From assembly GCA_030632625.1 (NCBI GenBank), contig DAOVUK010000114.1, positions 1-8,348 of the forward strand: 8,348 bases of DNA. Reading direction: 5' to 3'. How positions within the stretch are numbered: position 1 is the first letter of the stretch; every line of letters begins with the position of its first letter. A program made the translations under genes and the position numbers. The stretch comes from Gammaproteobacteria bacterium. GTDB lineage: Bacteria; Pseudomonadota; Gammaproteobacteria; GRL18. Below the pieces are notes generated by a model that saw nothing but the letters and a program-made list of their open reading frames with translations, did not search any database and was not told the DNA's origin. Of this stretch, positions 1-6,358 are shown piece after piece.

Positions 1-17
1 TAAGTGATGAAGAGATT

Positions 18-425
18 ATGGATTTAAACAGTGGTTTAAAAGCACTGGAAGATAAACATTTTACCCGAGCTGTACAATTATTATCACCGCTGGCTGAAAA
101 AGGTGTACCGGAAGCCCAGCATCGTATGGCTGTTATGTATCAAAATGGTTTAGGCATTCACAGAAATGAAACCGCATCGGCTTTGTGGATGAAAATGTCT
201 GCTGATCAAGGTTATGAACTGGCCTGGCATGGTATGGGGTTTATGTATATGGAAGGTGAAGGTGTGGAAAAAAACGCCGAGGAAGCGATTAAATGGTTTA
301 CCAAAGGTATTGATGCGGGATTAATTGGCTCCATGACCACTCTGGCTATGATGTACAAAGAAGGTAATGGCGTAGAAAAAAACCCGCAGGAGGCTGAACG
401 GCTGTTAAAGCTGGCTGGATTTTAG
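18..425 (+). CDS. Sel1-repeat (TPR-like) protein, 135 aa
   Basis: The protein consists of an N-terminal helical cap (residues 1-30) and three Sel1-like repeats of about 36 residues (roughly 31-66, 67-102 and 103-135). Each repeat shows the family pattern: a small residue and a Met or Ala near the start, then M-Y-x-x-G-x-G-(V/I), then the acidic or asparagine turn and an A-x-x-W or A-E-R-L helix. Sel1 repeats are alpha-solenoid scaffolds for protein-protein contacts and have no catalytic role of their own. There is no signal peptide or membrane segment, so a cytosolic adaptor is likely. The start is supported by a GAAGAG-type ribosome site just upstream. Bases 1-10 hold TAA, TGA and TGA in different frames, which fits an upstream gene ending at the window edge, but this cannot be checked. 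It is separated from the MoxR gene by a strong stem-loop, so it probably belongs to the transcript on its left. The partner is unknown. Confidence 0.88.
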   Translation: MDLNSGLKALEDKHFTRAVQLLSPLAEKGVPEAQHRMAVMYQNGLGIHRNETASALWMKMSADQGYELAWHGMGFMYMEGEGVEKNAEEAIKWFTKGIDAGLIGSMTTLAMMYKEGNGVEKNPQEAERLLKLAGF

Positions 426-448
426 GTCATTGTGCGAATGAATTTGCC

Positions 449-482
449 CCTGCATATATAAATATCAAATTATATATGCAGG
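449..482 (+). terminator. Perfect 13-bp stem-loop after the Sel1 gene
   Basis: CCTGCATATATAA (449-461) is the exact reverse complement of TTATATATGCAGG (470-482), with an 8-nt loop. It lies 24 nt after the Sel1 stop codon. The downstream sequence is only moderately T-rich (TTGTGTTATT), so it is an imperfect intrinsic terminator. It could equally be an mRNA 3'-end stabiliser or a regulator-binding palindrome. Its position between two same-strand genes supports a transcript boundary here. Confidence 0.5.
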
Positions 483-497
483 TTGTGTTATTAACTT

Positions 498-531
498 GTA
501 GGGGCGAATATCTCTAATAAAGGGATTCGCC
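498..531 (+). repeat. REP-like GTAG element, decayed copy
   Basis: GTAGGGGCGAAT begins at 498. Within it, GGCGAAT (503-509) pairs exactly with ATTCGCC (525-531) across a 15-nt loop. The left half GTAGGGGCGAA matches the bottom-strand reading of the palindrome at 6687-6716, so this is a dispersed element rather than a local accident. The right half has lost the CCCCTAC end. It ends about 20 nt before the MoxR start codon, so in RNA the hairpin would sit in that gene's leader and could affect translation. Confidence 0.5.
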
Positions 532-551
532 TGGCTTGTAGTGAGAATTGA

Positions 552-1595
552 ATGAGAGCTTCACAGTTATTTGTTGTATTAGATCAGGAATTTAAAGGTG
601 CGCAAACCGGGCATCATACGCCTGTTATGATTTGGGGACCGCCTGGTGTTGGAAAATCCCAGTTAGTGAGTCAGGTGGCTGAAAAACATCATCGAACCCT
701 GATTGATATTCGTCTTTCTCAGATGGAACCCAGTGATTTACGGGGGATTCCTTTTAAAGATGGTGATAAAGTAGAATGGGCTGTGCCGTCAATGCTGCCT
801 GATGCAGAGAAGCATGGTAGTGAAGGTATATTATTCCTGGATGAAATTACCTCTGCACCGCCAAGTGTCTCTGCTGCTGCCTATCAGTTAATCCTGGATC
901 GACGTCTTGGTGATTATAAAATACCTGACGGCTGGGCAATTTTTGCTGCAGGTAACCGGCAGGGTGATCGAGGTGTGACTTATAGTATGCCGGCACCACT
1001 GGCAAACCGTTTTTCTCATTATGAAATTGATATTAATCTGGATGACTGGGTTGCCTGGGCATATCAAGTCGGTATTGATGAACGAATTATTGCCTTTTTG
1101 CGTTTTCGTCCGGATTTATTGTTTGATTTCGATCCTGCGCATAATCCGGTTGCTTTTCCATCACCCAGAACCTGGGAGTTTGTGCATAGAGCCCTGAATA
1201 AATTTATGGATCATCCCGAATTGTTTATCGGTGCTCTGCAATCCTGTGTAGGTCCTGCAGCAGGTATTGAACTGAACGCCTTTATTGCTAATCTGGATCA
1301 AATGCCTGATCTGGATGCCATTATTAATGGTGAAGATGTACCGACGCCCACAGAAATTGATCTGCAATATGCCGTGGCTTCTGCTTTAGTCGGACGGGCA
1401 ATTCGTGCCAGGGGGTCTGATGAGGCAGATAAGACGTATACCAATATCCTGAAATATGCATCCAGTTTCCGGCAGAAAGAAATGGGTGTGATGCTGGTTT
1501 CCGATATGCACCGAGCCATTGGTGAAGACTTATTTGCAGTCGCAGAGTTTGCCAATTGGGCTGATGCCATCGCTGATATTATGTTATATGGATGA
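552..1595 (+). CDS. MoxR-type AAA+ ATPase, 347 aa
   Basis: This is a MoxR-family AAA+ ATPase with all core motifs visible: Walker A GPPGVGKS (residues 29-36), Walker B ILFLDE (93-98), sensor-1 asparagine in AAGN (N135), and an arginine-finger candidate in ANRF (R153). The helical lid and a divergent C-terminal half follow. The length of 347 residues is normal for the family. MoxR proteins form hexameric rings that act with a VWA-domain partner to remodel or metallate a client, as in CbbQ-CbbO, NorQ-NorD and the magnesium and cobalt chelatases. Here the partner is encoded by the next gene, which overlaps it by 8 nt, so the two are almost certainly translationally coupled. The ribosome site before ATG 552 is weak, and a palindrome lies just upstream of it. 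The client is not identifiable from sequence. The DsrS-like gene downstream makes a sulfur-oxidation client plausible, by inference only. Confidence 0.93.
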   Translation: MRASQLFVVLDQEFKGAQTGHHTPVMIWGPPGVGKSQLVSQVAEKHHRTLIDIRLSQMEPSDLRGIPFKDGDKVEWAVPSMLPDAEKHGSEGILFLDEITSAPPSVSAAAYQLILDRRLGDYKIPDGWAIFAAGNRQGDRGVTYSMPAPLANRFSHYEIDINLDDWVAWAYQVGIDERIIAFLRFRPDLLFDFDPAHNPVAFPSPRTWEFVHRALNKFMDHPELFIGALQSCVGPAAGIELNAFIANLDQMPDLDAIINGEDVPTPTEIDLQYAVASALVGRAIRARGSDEADKTYTNILKYASSFRQKEMGVMLVSDMHRAIGEDLFAVAEFANWADAIADIMLYG

Positions 1596-2871
1596 AGCAA
1601 TAGAAACAAAACTGGGAGCAGCCCGAACCAGGCTTATTCTGGATAAGCCGTTTTTGGGTGCCCTGGTACTTAGATTGCCGATTGTTGAAGCTGATCCGTC
1701 CTGGTGTACAACCACGGATACAGATATGAAAAAACTGTATATCAATTCGGAGTACATTGCTCAGCTCAGCGTCGAGGAAACCCAGTTTGCACTGGCGCAT
1801 GAAGCTCTTCATTGTGCTTTGTCGCATTTTGCCCGCCGTCAGCACAGAGTGAAACTGCGCTGGGATATGGCCTGTGATTTTGCTATTAATCCCATTCTCA
1901 TTGAAGATGGTTTAAAACCGCCGCCGCATATTCGCTATATTCGTGAATATATCGGCATGACTGCTGAAGAAATTTATCCCACCCTTATGGATAATGAAAA
2001 TGATGCCGATCATGAATTGGGGCAGAACAGTGAGCAGGGTGACAATGATCAGGGTGAACAGACTGATCAGGGTGATGCCAAAGATACAGAAAGTGAAAAG
2101 CTCAACAATCAACAGCAAAACGAAGGTGAGCGGGGCAAAGGACAGACCGGTGAAGACAAACAATCTGAACAATCTTTTGAGCCGCCGAGCACGGGTGAAA
2201 GTACTCAAAAAGAACCCCCGCCCACACCTAATAATGATGAAATTCAAAACCTCAGTGCCCAATGGCAGCAACGCCTGGCCGGTGCTGCACAACAGGCGCT
2301 GCAGGCTGGCAAACTCAGTCAGTCAATGGCACGTCTGGTGGATCACCTGCTGCAGCCGCAATTGCCCTGGCGTATGTTATTAGCACGTTATATGAGTGCT
2401 ACTGCAAGAGAGGACTATAGCTATACCCGGCCTTCCAGTCGTCGCGGTGAACCGGCAATTTATCCGCGGTTACGCAGTCATATGGTGAATATTGTAGTGG
2501 CACTGGATATCAGCGGTTCGATAGCCACCAAAGAAATTCGTGAATTCCTTTCTGAAGTGGATCAAATCAAAGCACAGGTTCGTGCCCGTATTGCCCTGCA
2601 TGCCTGTGATACCGAAGTCACAGATGAAGGTCCCTGGGAATTTGAGCCATGGGATGAGCTTAAATTGCCGATAAAATTTAAAGGCGGCGGCGGCACTCGA
2701 TTTACTCCTGTGTTTGACTGGGTTGAAAAACAGGAGATGTGCCCCGATCTATTAGTTTACTTTACTGATGCTGAGGGTGAATTTCCACAACAGATGCCTC
2801 TGTACCCGGTGATCTGGCTCGTTAAAGGTAAAGCAACTGTTCCCTGGGGACAGCGGATACAATTGAATTAG
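1588..2871 (+). CDS. VWA-domain protein with HExxH metallopeptidase-like N-terminus, 427 aa
   Basis: The gene starts at ATG 1588, inside the last codons of the MoxR gene (shared ATGGATGA). An in-frame ATG at 1519 would add 23 residues lying wholly inside the ATPase gene and is unlikely. The N-terminal domain (about 1-134) carries HEALH at 71-75, the zinc-binding HExxH signature of the putative metallopeptidase domain of the DUF2201/COG3864 type. Residues about 135-218 form a low-complexity linker rich in Q, E, D, N and G. The C-terminal domain is a VWA fold with a full metal-ion-dependent adhesion site: DISGS (307-311), the threonine after a run of four glycines (T370), and TD (393-394). This architecture is the usual partner of a MoxR ATPase; the VWA domain probably binds divalent metal and contacts the ring or the client. 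Whether the HExxH site is proteolytic is unknown. It is predicted cytosolic, with no signal peptide or membrane segment. Confidence 0.9.
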   Translation: MDEAIETKLGAARTRLILDKPFLGALVLRLPIVEADPSWCTTTDTDMKKLYINSEYIAQLSVEETQFALAHEALHCALSHFARRQHRVKLRWDMACDFAINPILIEDGLKPPPHIRYIREYIGMTAEEIYPTLMDNENDADHELGQNSEQGDNDQGEQTDQGDAKDTESEKLNNQQQNEGERGKGQTGEDKQSEQSFEPPSTGESTQKEPPPTPNNDEIQNLSAQWQQRLAGAAQQALQAGKLSQSMARLVDHLLQPQLPWRMLLARYMSATAREDYSYTRPSSRRGEPAIYPRLRSHMVNIVVALDISGSIATKEIREFLSEVDQIKAQVRARIALHACDTEVTDEGPWEFEPWDELKLPIKFKGGGGTRFTPVFDWVEKQEMCPDLLVYFTDAEGEFPQQMPLYPVIWLVKGKATVPWGQRIQLN

Positions 2872-2900
2872 TGAACCGCTTCTTATAAGTTGAAAGTCGA

Positions 2901-4073
2901 ATGCCCTTATCTAGTGAAGATAGTCTGAGATTAAATGTATTGCTGGCACAAAAAGTCAGTGCTATTCGAATTGATGAAGGAAAGTTAATTGTTTATGCTT
3001 TAACCCAAAAGGGGGAAGCAAAAATTCAGCTTAATCCAAACGTAAGAAATGAAAAATACATAAAAGAAGTTAAAGATTTTCTTTCCAGCAAAGCGCTGGG
3101 AGCTCCGGGTGGATTTCCCATGTTTATTTCCCGTTGGAACCGTATGGGCGATCTGCGTCACAGCAGTCTGGATAAACTTTTATTATTAGGCGAGGAAGAA
3201 GCCGTTGTTGCGGTAGTGAATAATAAAAATATTACTGCTGATATCGCAAAAAGTGCCTGGTGGGCCATACAGTCTGCTGAAAATGCCCGAAGCATGTTAT
3301 CCAGTGAAGCGGTTGTTCAGTCAGAGATTGGCTCTGAACTGGCCAGTTTTTTGATTGAATTTCTGCCTTTTGAGGAAGATCCTCTGAATATGTTGATCAG
3401 TACCAGGCTGGTTTTACAGGCCGGTTTGATTTCTGCTGATGAAGTGTTTAAATTGTGGAAAAAAGCAAAGTCTAAAAATACCCTTTATGTTGGATTTTTA
3501 GATGTTTGTCCGGATGATTTGCCGGAACCAGTCGCTGCACATCAGCGTTATCAGGAAGTCAGTGACAAACTATCTGAATTGGTGGCTGCAGAAAACCCCT
3601 ATGCAGTGACGTTATGCCAGTTATTGAGCGCAAAGGGACAAACTTTTTTAAAAACAGCAGAGGCTGCCTTTAAACGTCCTCCTAACTATGACATTGTTGG
3701 TGCTTTAATTGAGAGTATCAGAGGCTATGTGTTTGTTGCTCAGCCTGAAGCCGATCAGACTCAACAGCAGCATGAACTTGGCTTAAGTCTTCAGGGTGAA
3801 CCTCAAACCGATATTAATCAGATCACTGCACTGACCAATGATATTTTTTATGAAGAAAATAATATTTGCTGTAGTGATAAGCTCAAAGCCGTTCAGAGTG
3901 CAGTGCCTGAATTAGCCGCTCAATTACAGGCTATCCTGTTTTTGAGCAGAACACCACAAACGGTGTTAGCACCCACTATTGCCAATAGTACAGCAGTGGG
4001 CAGTTTGATGAGAAAAAAATTAAAACCGGTGTTTGATCCCATATTAATGCATTTGCGGCTCCTGCAGGCTTAA
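2901..4073 (+). CDS. dsrS: Probable DsrS-like sulfur-oxidation protein, 390 aa
   Basis: This is a mostly alpha-helical soluble protein without signal peptide or membrane spans. I recognise it from memory as DsrS-like, based on the N-terminal S-x-E-D-S-L-R-L-N-V-L-L-A (4-16), the A-I-R-I patch (21-24), the G-x-P-G-G-F-P turn (67-73), K-L-L-L-L-G-E-E-E-A-V-V-A-V-V (92-106), A-W-W-A (119-122) and the Y-V-G-F-L segment (196-200). DsrS is a cytosolic protein encoded in the dsr cluster of purple sulfur bacteria such as Allochromatium vinosum. It is needed for efficient oxidation of stored sulfur, but its biochemical role is unresolved. Length and predicted location fit that family. Four cysteines occur (203, 239, and the adjacent pair 323-324), with no clear metal motif. 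The gene starts 29 nt after the VWA gene with only a weak ribosome site, consistent with one transcript. Glutaredoxin and siroheme synthase genes downstream support the assignment. The alternative is an uncharacterised partner of the MoxR/VWA pair. Confidence 0.6.
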   Translation: MPLSSEDSLRLNVLLAQKVSAIRIDEGKLIVYALTQKGEAKIQLNPNVRNEKYIKEVKDFLSSKALGAPGGFPMFISRWNRMGDLRHSSLDKLLLLGEEEAVVAVVNNKNITADIAKSAWWAIQSAENARSMLSSEAVVQSEIGSELASFLIEFLPFEEDPLNMLISTRLVLQAGLISADEVFKLWKKAKSKNTLYVGFLDVCPDDLPEPVAAHQRYQEVSDKLSELVAAENPYAVTLCQLLSAKGQTFLKTAEAAFKRPPNYDIVGALIESIRGYVFVAQPEADQTQQQHELGLSLQGEPQTDINQITALTNDIFYEENNICCSDKLKAVQSAVPELAAQLQAILFLSRTPQTVLAPTIANSTAVGSLMRKKLKPVFDPILMHLRLLQA

Positions 4074-4239
4074 GAAACAGAATTAAGACGATAAGTATCC
4101 ACAATGGTGTAGTGGAAATAATATCATGAACGGTTAATATGCTCGGGCAGACTTTTGAGCATGCAGATGAGATTATTTAAGAAAATGTCTTATTCTGCTT
4201 GTCAGAGGCAGATATTTGATTAGGAAGTAAGGTGAATTT

Positions 4240-4497
4240 ATGGTTCATGTAACGATGTATTATAGTGATGATTGTCCTTTTTGCCGCAATGCAGAAAAGC
4301 TTTTATTATCAAAAGGTGTTGCAATTGAAAAAATTGACAGCCAAAAAGAGCCGGAAAAATTTACCGCAATAGCAGCGCAAATCGGCAGTGACAGTGTGCC
4401 CCAGATTTTTATAGATGGTAAGCATATTGGTGGTTTTGATGATCTGTCTGAACTGGACATGGATGACCAACTTGAGCCAATGCTGGGGCTCCTATAA
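4240..4497 (+). CDS. grxC: Glutaredoxin 3-type (GrxC)
   Basis: This is an 85-residue single-domain glutaredoxin, the size of E. coli Grx3. The dithiol active site CPFC (12-15) replaces the more usual CPYC, a common and functional variant. Next come the cis-proline loop S-V-P (52-54) and the glutathione-binding I-G-G-F-D-D (63-68). It reduces protein disulfides and glutathione mixed disulfides in the cytosol with glutathione as donor. Start codon 4240 is preceded by AAGGTGA at a normal distance. It stands 166 nt after the DsrS-like gene and 147 nt before cysG, so it may have its own promoter, although none is convincing in the gap. In a sulfur oxidiser, thiol carriers of this kind could handle persulfide or glutathione-persulfide chemistry; that link is inference. 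Confidence 0.95.
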   Translation: MVHVTMYYSDDCPFCRNAEKLLLSKGVAIEKIDSQKEPEKFTAIAAQIGSDSVPQIFIDGKHIGGFDDLSELDMDDQLEPMLGLL

Positions 4498-4512
4498 GCC
4501 GGTTCACGGCTT
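4496..4512 (+). terminator. Short stem-loop overlapping the grxC stop codon
   Basis: AAGCCG (4496-4501) pairs with CGGCTT (4507-4512) over the loop GTTCA. The stem begins within the TAA stop codon. Only a short T/A stretch follows instead of a U-run, so termination would be weak. It may mark the 3' end of the grxC message. Confidence 0.3.
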
Positions 4513-4520
4513 TAAATACG

Positions 4521-4587
4521 GCTCAAGGCTGCTTTTAGTATACGAGACGCTCAGGGCTGCTTTTAGTATACAAGACGCTCAGGGCTG
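4521..4587 (+). repeat. 28-bp tandem direct repeat, about 2.4 copies
   Basis: Unit 1 occupies 4521-4548 and unit 2 4549-4576. They differ at two positions (A/G at the sixth base, G/A near the end). A third partial copy, GCTCAGGGCTG, runs over 4577-4587. Each full unit contains the core TTTTAGTATAC, which includes the palindrome GTATAC. The stretch before it (CGGCTTTAAATAC, 4507-4519) looks like a decayed further copy. The unit length is not a multiple of three and lies between genes, so it is non-coding. Two near-identical adjacent copies make it a candidate variable-number repeat. Confidence 0.85.
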
Positions 4588-4644
4588 TGATACTCAAAGT
4601 TGAATAGCTAATTTACATATAGAGTTTTATGAGGTAAGTGGTAA

Positions 4645-6087
4645 GTGGATTTTTTCCCAATTTTCATGGATATAAATGGTCGTCAATGTCTGGTTATTGG
4701 CGGTGGTAAGGTTGCAGCACGAAAAATAACTCTGCTGTTAAAAGCTAAAGCTCAGGTTCAGGTGGTGGCACCAGAGCTCTGTCGCGAAGTCAGTGAGATG
4801 GCAAATACCGGCCGGATCAAACATATTAATCGTGGCTTTGACGATCTTGATATCTGTGATTCTAATCTCTGTGATAGCGTACTGGTGTTTGCAGCAACCA
4901 ATGATCAGGCTACCAATAAGAAGATTTCTGAATTGGCAAAAGCCCGTTCAATGCCTGTTAATGTTGTCGATCAACCCCATTTATGCAGCTTTATTATGCC
5001 CTCGATTGTGGATCGTTCGCCTATCCAGATTGCAATTTCAACGGGCGGGCGTTCTCCTGTTCTGGCACGTTTATTACGGGCACGACTGGAAAGTTATATA
5101 CCTGCGACTTATGGCAGACTGGCGCAATTAGTTGATGGTTTTCGTACTAAGGTGATTGATAAATTTCCTAAAATAGAACAACGCCGACATTTCTGGGAAG
5201 TGATCCTTGAAGGTCGGGTAACAGAGCTTTTGTTTCAGGGTAATGAACATGGTGCCAGACATGCTTTACAACAAGCCATTGATGAAGATTTTGCTGAAGA
5301 AAGCGGTGAAGTCTATCTGGTGGGTGCAGGTCCCGGCGATCCTGATTTACTGACATTCAGGGCTTTGAGACTGATGCAGAGGGCAGATATTGTTGTTTAT
5401 GATCGCCTGGTTTCTCAGGGTATTCTTGATCTGGTGCGTCGGGATGCAGAATTGGTGTATGTAGGCAAAGAAAGAAATAATCATGCCGTACCACAGGAAA
5501 ATATCAATCAATTACTGGTACGCTACGCAAAACAGGGTAAGCGGGTATTACGCCTCAAAGGCGGTGATCCCTTTATTTTCGGACGGGGCGGTGAAGAAAT
5601 TGAAACACTTAAGGAAAATGATGTTAATTTTCAGGTTGTACCGGGTATCACCGCAGCAGCAGGCTGTTCCAGCTACGGCGGTATCCCGCTGACGCATCGT
5701 GATTATGCTCAGTCCTGTGTGTTTGTCACCGGCCATTTAAAAGATGGTACTGTTAATTTGAATTGGACAGCACTGGCACACCAGAATCAGACCATCGTGT
5801 TTTATATGGGTTTAAAGGCGGTGAAGGTGATCCATAAAGAACTGGTTGCCAACGGCCTGAGTGATGACACTCCGGCAGCTCTGGTGGAGCAGGGGACAAC
5901 AGAAAACCAGCGGGTGCATATTGGTACTCTGTCTACTCTGGCTGAAATTGTTGAGCGTGAGCAGGTTAAAGCACCTACTTTGATTATTGTCGGCGATGTG
6001 GTCACTTTACATGATAAGCTGAACTGGTTTCATCCCCTCAGCGAAAGAACCAGCTCATTTCAGAGTGCCAGAGGTCGTCGTGACTGA
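4645..6087 (+). CDS. cysG: Siroheme synthase CysG (methyltransferase / dehydrogenase / ferrochelatase), 480 aa
   Basis: This is a full-length trifunctional CysG. It methylates uroporphyrinogen III twice with S-adenosylmethionine, oxidises precorrin-2 with NAD+, and inserts Fe2+ to give siroheme, the cofactor of sulfite and nitrite reductases and of DsrAB. The N-terminal Rossmann domain shows GGGKVAARK (19-27), the catalytic-type aspartate in NVVD (D109), and the S-x-G-G-x-S-P-V-L-A loop starting at S132, which corresponds to the region holding the phosphoserine of the Salmonella enzyme. A dimerisation region follows to about 220. The SUMT domain has GAGPGD (227-232), GGDPFIFGRGG (306-316), and the V-P-G-I-T-A-A-A-G-C-S-S segment. 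All key motifs are intact, and the tail is about 20 residues longer than in E. coli (457 aa). The GTG start at 4645 is chosen because GAGG lies 10 nt upstream and the protein then begins M-D-F-F-P-I-F, the family N-terminus. It stands alone between a tandem repeat and a gap. Confidence 0.97.
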   Translation: MDFFPIFMDINGRQCLVIGGGKVAARKITLLLKAKAQVQVVAPELCREVSEMANTGRIKHINRGFDDLDICDSNLCDSVLVFAATNDQATNKKISELAKARSMPVNVVDQPHLCSFIMPSIVDRSPIQIAISTGGRSPVLARLLRARLESYIPATYGRLAQLVDGFRTKVIDKFPKIEQRRHFWEVILEGRVTELLFQGNEHGARHALQQAIDEDFAEESGEVYLVGAGPGDPDLLTFRALRLMQRADIVVYDRLVSQGILDLVRRDAELVYVGKERNNHAVPQENINQLLVRYAKQGKRVLRLKGGDPFIFGRGGEEIETLKENDVNFQVVPGITAAAGCSSYGGIPLTHRDYAQSCVFVTGHLKDGTVNLNWTALAHQNQTIVFYMGLKAVKVIHKELVANGLSDDTPAALVEQGTTENQRVHIGTLSTLAEIVEREQVKAPTLIIVGDVVTLHDKLNWFHPLSERTSSFQSARGRRD

Positions 6088-6112
6088 CAATGAAAAAAAG
6101 TGTCTGCCGGTA

Positions 6113-6211
6113 CTAAAAAAATACACTGATAACCAGGTATAAGGAAATAACAACACCCGTAAAAGCAATACCGATGGTACTTAAAAATAGATGTATTTCT
6201 TTAAAACCCAT
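6113..6211 (-). CDS. Putative small single-span membrane protein, 32 aa
   Basis: On the minus strand, ATG at 6211-6209 opens a 32-codon frame that stops at TAG (6115-6113). The peptide begins M-G-F-K-E-I-H-L-F-L and continues as an unbroken hydrophobic stretch (about residues 8-32: L, I, V, F, G, A, S, T, Y) ending V-F-F, a typical single transmembrane helix with a short amphipathic, lysine-bearing N-terminus. AGAGG sits 8 nt before the ATG, a good ribosome site. A perfect minus-strand TATAAT lies about 66-71 nt upstream. It is convergent with cysG. I do not recognise a family. Tiny one-span proteins are often accessory subunits of respiratory membrane complexes, small stress peptides or toxins, and nothing here chooses among these. 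Chance is possible at this length, but the ribosome site, the clean topology and the otherwise gene-free gap argue for a real gene. Confidence 0.45.
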   Translation of the reverse strand: MGFKEIHLFLSTIGIAFTGVVISLYLVISVFF

Positions 6212-6276
6212 GATGAGAACCTCTGAATCTATCAATGTTATTAAATGATGGCGATATAAAGTTGACTTCTAAAAAA

Positions 6277-6282
6277 ATTATA
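6277..6282 (-). promoter_or_regulatory. Minus-strand -10 box before the 32-aa ORF
   Basis: Read on the minus strand, these bases are a perfect TATAAT. The start point would fall near 6270, leaving a leader of about 58 nt before ATG 6211. No convincing -35 hexamer is seen 16-18 nt further out, and the surroundings are AT-rich, so this is only a candidate. Confidence 0.25.
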
Positions 6283-6293
6283 AGTCGAGTTGC

Positions 6294-6323
6294 TTAACAA
6301 ATATGCAGGATTATTCTGATAAT
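6294..6323 (+). promoter_or_regulatory. Candidate sigma70 promoter for the 90-aa gene
   Basis: TTAACA (6294-6299, five of six matches to TTGACA) is followed after 18 nt by GATAAT (6318-6323, five of six matches to TATAAT). Transcription would start near 6330 and give a leader of about 88 nt. That leader would include the TGTAGGAC repeats and the perfect 28-bp palindrome. Confidence 0.35.
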
Positions 6324-6325
6324 TT

Positions 6326-6353
6326 TGTAGGACACAATAGAAAAATGTAGGAC
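6326..6353 (+). repeat. Two TGTAGGAC direct repeats 20 bp apart
   Basis: TGTAGGAC occurs at 6326-6333 and again at 6346-6353. The start-to-start distance is 20 bp, about two helical turns, which would place both copies on one face of the DNA. They lie just after the candidate -10 box and just before the 28-bp palindrome. They could be binding sites for a regulator or remnants of the GTAG repeat family. Confidence 0.4.
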
Positions 6354-6358
6354 TGTAC

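Noticed and set aside
1519..1587. 23-residue N-terminal extension of the VWA protein from ATG 1519
   Set aside because: It lies completely inside the MoxR gene. The ATG at 1588 gives the usual stop-start overlap of coupled genes and an N-terminus that begins directly with the helical domain.
1912..2292. Minus-strand 126-codon open frame opposite the VWA gene
   Set aside because: It mirrors the Q/E/D/N-rich linker of the VWA protein, whose codons read backwards as L, F and I. It has no ribosome site and lies wholly inside a well-supported gene.
1994..2383. Plus-strand 129-codon open frame in another frame of the VWA gene
   Set aside because: Shadow of the low-complexity linker; composition is K/R/N/M-rich without domain features, and the VWA frame here is continuous between intact domains.
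4139..4212. Small inverted repeats (ATGCTC/GAGCAT at 4139-4162, TCTGC/GCAGA at 4194-4212) and a 13-codon ORF before grxC
   Set aside because: Stems of 5-6 bp with long loops are expected by chance in 166 nt. The 13-codon frame has no good ribosome site and no attenuation-like codon run. I see no reliable promoter or riboswitch in this gap.
4521..4587. 28-bp repeats as a small CRISPR array
   Set aside because: The units are directly adjacent with no spacers between them and only 2.4 copies exist; no cas gene is in the window.
4415..4603. 62-codon open frame overlapping the end of grxC and the tandem repeat
   Set aside because: It uses another frame of grxC and then runs through non-coding repeats; no ribosome site and no recognisable protein pattern.
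6091..6130. Intrinsic terminator after cysG using AGTGT/ACACT with flanking A/T runs
   Set aside because: The 5-bp stem encloses a loop of about 20 nt, too weak to call; the A and T runs also fall in the coding end of the 32-aa minus-strand ORF.
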